The position numbers and the translations under genes were made by a program. A stretch of 60,676 nt of DNA, taken from assembly GCF_018861705.1 (NCBI RefSeq), contig NZ_JAHLEC010000007.1, forward strand, positions 1 through 60,676, written 5' to 3'. Numbering within the stretch: position 1 is the stretch's first letter; each line of letters begins with the position of its first letter. A model generated the notes under the pieces. That model had not been told where the DNA came from and did no database searches. It saw only the letters and a list, made by a program, of their open reading frames with translations. The DNA is from Clostridium psychrophilum (GTDB lineage: Bacteria > Bacillota > Clostridia > Clostridiales > Clostridiaceae). Below are positions 56,060-60,676 of this stretch, piece by piece.

Positions 56060-56998
56060 ATGAAAGCATTATTGTTTATTGAAACAGATGGAGAAAAAGT
56101 ATTAGGCGGAAGTCTTGAATTGATTAGTGCAGTAAAAGCATTAGATGCAGAAGGAACAGCACTTATAATAGGTAATAGGGCTATGGCAGATACTGTAGCA
56201 ACTTTTGGAATCCCAGTTATTTTTACAGAAACTGCTACAGATTGTGACACTTTGACAGAAGTATTATCACAAATTGTTAAGCAGCAAAAACCAGATATTG
56301 TACTACTTGCAAATACAACGCTAGCTAAAGATATTGCACCACGTATTGCAGGACGTATGGACTTAGGATTTGTAAGTGACGTAATAGAAATGAATAAAAC
56401 TGATGATAAAGTTATATACACTAGACCAGCTTATGGTGGTACAATTTTAGAACACATTGAAGTAGATGGCACAGCCGTAGTTATAGTTAGAAACGGAACT
56501 TTTTCAAAGCCAGAGGTTGGCTTAAATGCAGTTGTTACAGAGGGAAAAGTAGAAATTCCAGCGAGTGTTGTTAAGGCAAAAATTGTTGATTCGGTAAAAG
56601 ACACTTGTGAAACTGTCAATTTAGAAGAAGCACAAGTTATTGTTTCTGGTGGACGTGGAATGGGAAATGCAGAAAATTTCAAACTTGTTGAAGAATTAGC
56701 AAGTGTATTTGGTGGTGAAGTAGGTGCAACAAGACCGGCAATTGAAGATGGATGGATTTGTCGTACACATCAAGTTGGACAATCAGGAAAGATTGTAGCA
56801 CCAAAACTTTATATTGCATGTGGTATTTCCGGAGCAACACAACATACATCTGGAATGACAGGTGCTAAGTATATTGTGGCAATTAATAAAGATGAAGAAG
56901 CTCCAATTTTTGAAATCGCAGATATAAGTATTATTGGAAATGTAAATGAGATTCTTCCAGCTATGATTGAAGAAATGAAGAAAGCAAAAGCAAAGTAA
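56060..56998 (+). CDS. etfA: Electron transfer flavoprotein alpha subunit (LctC-like)
   Basis: 312 residues. An N-terminal adenine-nucleotide-like domain and a C-terminal FAD domain with VSGGRGMGNAENF (near 195) and HQVGQSGKIVAPKLY followed by ACGISGATQH. There is no Cys-rich ferredoxin extension at the N-terminus, which I believe is present in the Etf alpha of Acetobacterium lactate dehydrogenase. Starts 20 bases after etfB with TAAGGGGG upstream. Confidence 0.93.
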   Translation: MKALLFIETDGEKVLGGSLELISAVKALDAEGTALIIGNRAMADTVATFGIPVIFTETATDCDTLTEVLSQIVKQQKPDIVLLANTTLAKDIAPRIAGRMDLGFVSDVIEMNKTDDKVIYTRPAYGGTILEHIEVDGTAVVIVRNGTFSKPEVGLNAVVTEGKVEIPASVVKAKIVDSVKDTCETVNLEEAQVIVSGGRGMGNAENFKLVEELASVFGGEVGATRPAIEDGWICRTHQVGQSGKIVAPKLYIACGISGATQHTSGMTGAKYIVAINKDEEAPIFEIADISIIGNVNEILPAMIEEMKKAKAK

Positions 56999-57026
56999 AT
57001 GTTTACATTAAAATTTGTATAAAGGA

Positions 57027-57055
57027 TTGAGTTGTTTTAAATAATGTGATAAACT
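57027..57055 (+). promoter_or_regulatory. Duplicated lct promoter (leader copy 2)
   Basis: TTGAGT, a 17-base spacer, TAAACT. Same -35 and spacing as copy 1, with a weaker -10. It lies between etfA and lctD. Confidence 0.6.
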
Positions 57056-57064
57056 TAACTAAAG

Positions 57065-57075
57065 TGGTAGGACCA
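57065..57075 (+). promoter_or_regulatory. FadR/LldR-type GntR operator, copy 2
   Basis: TGGTAGGACCA, identical to copy 1 and at the same distance from its -10. A TAGTACCAATAAATAA context follows as in copy 1. Confidence 0.65.
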
Positions 57076-57169
57076 TAGTACCAATAAATAATTTTTATAA
57101 AAATTCAAATACACAATGGCTCTATCAAAAATACTGTTTAACAATGTAAAATGTAAAGAAAAGGGAAGT

Positions 57170-57217
57170 ATGAAAATTGTGTTATGTGTAAAACAGGTCC
57201 CAGATGATGGTTATTAG
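57170..57217 (+). pseudogene. Remnant of a second etfB (first 15 codons)
   Basis: After leader copy 2, with AAGGGAAGT at the ribosome-site position, an ATG opens a frame encoding MKIVLCVKQVPDDGY and then stops. It matches the first 13 residues of EtfB except Met4 to Val, while the bases differ mostly at silent positions. So it is the front of a diverged etfB paralogue whose remainder has been deleted, leaving promoter, operator and start region. It may still be translated as a leader peptide. Confidence 0.82.
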
Positions 57218-57260
57218 AAACATTATAGAGTAAGAAAACGTTTAGAAAGGAAGGATTATT

Positions 57261-58694
57261 ATGGCTAAGTATAATCAATTGACAGAAGAATTAATCTTAC
57301 AATTACAGGAGGCAGCTCCAGGACATATTTTAACAGGTGATGATATCAATGAAGATTATTCTCATGATGAAATGCCTATATATGGGAAAAAAGCTCCACA
57401 AGTTGTATTTATAGCACACTCTACAGAGGAAGTTGCTGCAGTAGTGAAAATATGTAATGAAAATAAGATACCAGTAACTCCAAGAGGAGCAGGAACAGGA
57501 CTTGCAGGAGGAGCAGTTCCACTACTCGGAGGAGTTTTAATTGATCTTACAAAGATGAATAAAATACTTTCTTATGATTTAGAAAACTTTGTTGTTCATG
57601 TTCAACCAGGTGTATTGCTCAAGGATCTTGCAGAGGATTGTACAAAACAAGGATTACTTTATGCTCCAGATCCTGGTGAAAAGCTCGCTTGTTTAGGCGG
57701 AAACGTTGCAACAAATGCTGGTGGAATGAGAGCTGTTAAATATGGTGCAACACGTGATTATGTACGTGCAATGACAGTTGTTCTTCCAACAGGAGAAATT
57801 ACTCACTTTGGAGCTACAGTATCAAAAACAAGTTCAGGTTACAGTCTTTTGAATTTAATGATTGGTTCAGAAGGTACCCTTGGAATTATTACAGAACTTA
57901 CTTTGAAAACCATTGTAGCACCAAAGGAAGTTGCAAGTTTAATTATTCCTTTTGAAAATCTAGAAGATTGTATTTCTGCTGTTCCTAAATTCAAAATGGA
58001 ACACATGAATCCACAAGCATTGGAATTTATGGAAAGAGAAATTGTTTTATCTAGTGAAAGATATATTGGAAAGAGCGTATTTCCTCAAGTAATTAATGGA
58101 GTAACTGCAAATGCTTATTTACTTGTTACTTTAGATGCAAGTAGTGAAGATGAATTAAATGACCTTATCGAACAAGCAAGTGAAATAGTATTAGAGGCAG
58201 GAGCTATTGATGTTCTTGTAGCTGATACACCTTCAAAAATTAAAGATGCATGGGCTGCACGTTCTAGTTTCTTAGATGCAATTCTTGCAGAAACAAAATT
58301 ATTAGATGAATGTGATGTGGTAGTTCCAATAAATAAAATTGCTTCTTATCTTGCTTTTGCAAATAAAACTGGCGAAGAGTGTGGATTAACTATTAAGAGT
58401 TTTGGACATGCAGGAGATGGAAATCTTCACATATACCAATGTAGTAATGATTTAGATGAAGCAGAATTTAAATTAAGAGTTGAGAAATTCTTTGATATTA
58501 TTTATAAAGAAGCAATAGATTGCGGCGGACTTGTTTCAGGAGAACATGGAATAGGTAGTGGAAAGATTAGTTATTTAGAAGAGTGCGTTGGAAAAGTAAA
58601 TATGGAGTTAATGAAAGGCATTAAAAAAACTTTTGATCCGAATTCCATTATGAATCCAGGTAAAGTATGCTCTCCAATAGATGGTGTCAACTAA
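57261..58694 (+). CDS. lctD: FAD-linked lactate dehydrogenase (LctD/GlcD family)
   Basis: 477 residues, FAD-binding type 4 oxidase. The FAD domain has PRGAGTGLAGGAVP (near 74) and PGEKLACLGGNVATNAGGMR (near 137); the C-terminal domain has the metal/substrate motifs GHAGDGNLH and SGEHGIG. Family members oxidise D-lactate or glycolate; linked to adjacent etfBA it best fits the confurcating lactate dehydrogenase LctBCD. GGAAGG is 8 bases before the ATG. It may be read both from the etfB promoter and from leader copy 2. Confidence 0.88.
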   Translation: MAKYNQLTEELILQLQEAAPGHILTGDDINEDYSHDEMPIYGKKAPQVVFIAHSTEEVAAVVKICNENKIPVTPRGAGTGLAGGAVPLLGGVLIDLTKMNKILSYDLENFVVHVQPGVLLKDLAEDCTKQGLLYAPDPGEKLACLGGNVATNAGGMRAVKYGATRDYVRAMTVVLPTGEITHFGATVSKTSSGYSLLNLMIGSEGTLGIITELTLKTIVAPKEVASLIIPFENLEDCISAVPKFKMEHMNPQALEFMEREIVLSSERYIGKSVFPQVINGVTANAYLLVTLDASSEDELNDLIEQASEIVLEAGAIDVLVADTPSKIKDAWAARSSFLDAILAETKLLDECDVVVPINKIASYLAFANKTGEECGLTIKSFGHAGDGNLHIYQCSNDLDEAEFKLRVEKFFDIIYKEAIDCGGLVSGEHGIGSGKISYLEECVGKVNMELMKGIKKTFDPNSIMNPGKVCSPIDGVN

Positions 58695-58744
58695 TAAAAC
58701 ACAATTGACAAACACACTTAAAAAACGAAAGGTAGGTAATTAAT

Positions 58745-59887
58745 ATGAATTTTATACAAGATGAAGATAGTAAACAATTACAAGAAATGTATCGCGAATT
58801 TGCAGAAAAAGAGGTAAAACCAATTGCAAAAGAAATTGATGAAAATATGCGCTTCCCAGCAGAAAATATACCCAAAATGGCTGAAATGGGCTTGCTTGGA
58901 ATTCCATTTCCAGAAGAATACGGTGGAGCTGGAATGGATACATTAAGTTATGTACAATGCGTAGAAGAATTATCTAAATGTTGTGCAACAACAGGTGTTA
59001 TTGTTTCAGCACATACAAGTCTTTGTGCAACACCAATTTACACATATGGTACAGATCAGCAAAAAGAGAAATATTTAAAACCACTTGCTTCAGGTGAAAA
59101 ATTAGGTGCCTTCGGCTTAACAGAACCTTCTGCCGGAACTGATGCTTCTATGCAAAAGACAACAGCAGTACTCGAAGGAGACCATTATGTATTAAATGGT
59201 AGCAAGATCTTTATTACTAATGCAGGATTTGCAGATATATATATTATTTTAGCTATGACAGATAAGAGTAAGGGAACAAAGGGTATTACAGCATTTATCG
59301 TTGAAAAAGATTTCCCTGGCTTTACTGTTGGAACTCATGAATTAAAGATGGGAATTAGAGGATCTTCTACATGTGAATTATTCTTTGATAATTGCATAGT
59401 TCCAAAGGAAAATCTTTTAGGAGTGGAAGGTAAAGGATTTAGCCTTGCAATGGCAACTCTTGATGGAGGACGTATTGGTGTTGCAGCGCAAGCTCTTGGT
59501 ATTGCAGAAGGTGCAATAGAAGAAACTATAAAATACGTTAATGAACGTGTCCAATTTGGGCGTACTATTTCAAAATTCCAAAATACTCAATTTGAACTTG
59601 CTCAAATGCGTGCAAATACAGAAGCTTCAAAACTTTTAGTATATCAAGCTGCATGTGCAAAGGATAATCATGAAAGATTTACACATTTCGCTGCTATGGC
59701 AAAATTAGTTGCTTCTAGAAATGCCAGTGATGTAACAAGACGTTGTTTACAATTATTTGGTGGATATGGATATTCAAGCGATTATCCAATTGAAAGAATG
59801 ATGCGTGATGCAAAAATAACAGAAATTTATGAAGGAACATCTGAAGTTCAAATGATGGTAATTGCTGGATGGATGGGTGTTAAATAA
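58745..59887 (+). CDS. Acyl-CoA dehydrogenase (short-chain, Bcd-like)
   Basis: 380 residues, full length for the butyryl-CoA dehydrogenase group. FAD/substrate motifs GAFGLTEPSAGTDAS (near 124) and RIGVAAQALGIAEGA (near 243) are present. The catalytic base is Glu363 in IYEGTSEVQ, the short-chain position. It needs an Etf partner, and etfBA two genes upstream is the obvious one. Reduction of crotonyl- or acrylyl-CoA is possible, but no thl/crt/hbd or propionyl genes are nearby. GAAAGGTAGG precedes the ATG. Confidence 0.9.
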   Translation: MNFIQDEDSKQLQEMYREFAEKEVKPIAKEIDENMRFPAENIPKMAEMGLLGIPFPEEYGGAGMDTLSYVQCVEELSKCCATTGVIVSAHTSLCATPIYTYGTDQQKEKYLKPLASGEKLGAFGLTEPSAGTDASMQKTTAVLEGDHYVLNGSKIFITNAGFADIYIILAMTDKSKGTKGITAFIVEKDFPGFTVGTHELKMGIRGSSTCELFFDNCIVPKENLLGVEGKGFSLAMATLDGGRIGVAAQALGIAEGAIEETIKYVNERVQFGRTISKFQNTQFELAQMRANTEASKLLVYQAACAKDNHERFTHFAAMAKLVASRNASDVTRRCLQLFGGYGYSSDYPIERMMRDAKITEIYEGTSEVQMMVIAGWMGVK

Positions 59888-59906
59888 TAGATAATTAAAA
59901 TTAAAT

Positions 59907-59952
59907 AAAAAACAGATGATTAGGAAGATAATTTTCTGATCATCTGTTTTTG
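59907..59952 (+). terminator. Terminator after the acyl-CoA dehydrogenase gene
   Basis: Stem AAAAACAGATGAT / ATCATCTGTTTTT with inner pairs. Ends the lct operon. Confidence 0.85.
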
Positions 59953-59973
59953 AGAATAGAATAAAACAAAAAC

Positions 59974-60010
59974 ACTGCATCTATGGGGGGAACCCCGATG
60001 CAGTATTTTT
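59974..60010. terminator. Second, bidirectional terminator
   Basis: Stem ACTGCATC / GATGCAGT with an inner GGGG/CCCC, ATTTTTAT on the plus side and GTTTTTGTTTT on the minus side. A T-run on both sides suits either strand. The following 240 bases before the next gene are AT-rich and hold the PerR-like box. Confidence 0.82.
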
Positions 60011-60180
60011 ATAATTATCAATTAATAATAAAAAGGATGGTATATATAAATTATTGACCATTTTACAAATATTATTCATTTAATAAAATATATACATTTA
60101 TTTATGCTAATTGCTTTTAGTGGCGAATTTGTACTAAAATGTTTTATGTATTATATATAAAGTTACAATCAATTAAAACT

Positions 60181-60195
60181 TTACAATTATTGTAA
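60181..60195. promoter_or_regulatory. PerR/Fur-type operator
   Basis: TTACAATTATTGTAA is a perfect 7-1-7 dyad and fits the PerR-box consensus TTANAATNATTNTAA. TTTACA overlapping its left half could be a -35, with TAATTC 16 bases on as a weak -10, so a bound repressor would block the promoter of the next gene. Confidence 0.55.
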
Positions 60196-60252
60196 TAATT
60201 CTAATTCTGGGGAAATAAATATATAAAAGAGAATGGAAGGATGGCGTAATAG

Positions 60253-60570
60253 ATGGGTGTATATACAACAAAATTAATTGATTTATTCATGGATGGTAAA
60301 AATTGGACAAGGGAGGACACTTTAAATGCATATGATTATTTACATGGTGCTTTTTATGGAAATGAAATAAATATAAATATAAATGAATGCGAACCTAGTA
60401 AAATATCATGGGGCATAATTCATTTATGTGATATTTTGAAAGGTGAAGGTATGAATGGAGAAAAGGGTGTTCAGGAAGAAATAAGAAACAGTATTTTATT
60501 AGTAATGATTAATTTAAATGTGATAACAAATGATCAAAATAAAAGTATAACTGATTACTTATACATGTAG
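60253..60570 (+). CDS. Hypothetical protein, 105 residues
   Basis: I do not recognise this protein. It is soluble, with no signal peptide, membrane span or Cys pair. It is rich in Asn, Ile and acidic residues, with an Asn-Ile repeat (EININININE, about 38-47) in the middle. Predicted mostly helical (GIIHLCDILKGEGMNGEKG; VQEEIRNSILLVMINLNV). GGAAGGATGG lies upstream of the ATG at a slightly long distance. It stands alone between two terminator-like hairpins and behind a PerR-like box. Codon use resembles the neighbours. Confidence 0.7.
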   Translation: MGVYTTKLIDLFMDGKNWTREDTLNAYDYLHGAFYGNEINININECEPSKISWGIIHLCDILKGEGMNGEKGVQEEIRNSILLVMINLNVITNDQNKSITDYLYM

Positions 60571-60643
60571 ACGTGTAGTTTAATATATCCTAATAATATA
60601 AGTAACTTGCAAATTTAAGTAACCCTTAAAATATAAAAAGGAT

Positions 60644-60676
60644 AAAGGAATATGTTAATTAAATTTAACATTCCTT
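60644..60676 (+). terminator. Hairpin at the right window edge
   Basis: Stem AAGGAA-TGTTAA / TTAACA-TTCCTT with one bulged base. It probably ends the orphan gene; the sequence stops before any T-run can be judged. Confidence 0.55.

Noticed and set aside
55109-57075. The repeated lct leader as a transposable element
   Set aside because: The two copies are diverged, lie at equivalent positions before coding starts, and have no inverted ends. Gene duplication plus deletion fits better.
57170-57217. Reading the etfB stub as a functional small gene
   Set aside because: It stops after 15 codons and copies the EtfB N-terminus, so a deletion remnant is more likely. A leader-peptide role remains possible and is noted as such.
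59974-60010. Possible start of a minus-strand gene or IS end at the strong GC hairpin
   Set aside because: No open frame, second inverted end or target duplication is visible; a bidirectional terminator explains it.

Overview
The window is low-GC, densely packed DNA from an endospore-forming Clostridium-like anaerobe. I base this on the sporulation genes (spoVD, spoVE, the complete spoIIIAA-AH operon, spoIVB, spo0A), on Shine-Dalgarno sequences of the AGGAGG type, on frequent TTG and GTG starts, and on a flavin-based EtfBA/lactate dehydrogenase locus. About 65 protein genes are supported. I saw no rRNA, tRNA, CRISPR array, prophage or intact insertion sequence.

Layout. (1) 0.3-3.7 kb: a Lon-like protease whose ATPase motifs are eroded, convergent with ychF. 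(2) 4-20 kb: a division and cell-wall (dcw) cluster that starts with mraZ behind its own operator array. It continues rsmH, ftsL-like, spoVD/ftsI, murE, murF, mraY, spoVE/ftsW, ftsQ, DUF881, sbp, DUF881, yggS, sepF, yggT, ylmH and divIVA; murD, murG, murC, ftsA and ftsZ are not here. (3) 19-24.5 kb: mtnN, a DksA/TraR-like protein, lspA, rluD, and pyrR-uraA behind a PyrR attenuator. (4) 24.5-29 kb: a THUMP methyltransferase, a 205-bp inverted-repeat element, rqcH, and dapF. (5) 29-35.5 kb: a type IV pilus operon (pilB, pilC, four prepilin-like genes, PilM/N/O-like genes). (6) 36-42 kb: efp and the spoIIIA operon. (7) 42-54.8 kb: a Bacillus-like block, asp23-nusB-folD-xseA-xseB-ispA-dxs-tlyA-nadK-argR-recN-spoIVB-spo0A. 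A probable structured RNA lies between nusB and folD. (8) 55-60 kb: etfB-etfA-lctD-acyl-CoA dehydrogenase, whose promoter/operator leader is present twice, followed by an orphan 105-residue protein behind a PerR-like box.

How it fits together. DapF makes meso-diaminopimelate, and MurE (with its DNPR motif) adds it to the wall precursor that MurF, MraY, SpoVE and SpoVD process. DivIVA, SepF, FtsL and FtsQ position and build the septum. Spo0A starts sporulation from a sigma-H promoter that overlaps a 0A box; SpoIIIA and SpoIVB act later in engulfment and mother-cell signalling. The Etf/lactate dehydrogenase operon probably oxidises lactate by electron confurcation and appears to be under a FadR/LldR-type GntR repressor.

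Most worth a second look: the duplicated lct leader that carries a 15-codon remnant of a second etfB, the 142-nt multistem element before folD, the cloverleaf-like inverted repeat after the THUMP methyltransferase, the Lon-like protease without a P-loop, and the PerR-like box in front of the orphan gene. No search or folding program was run; family calls rest on motifs, lengths and gene order.
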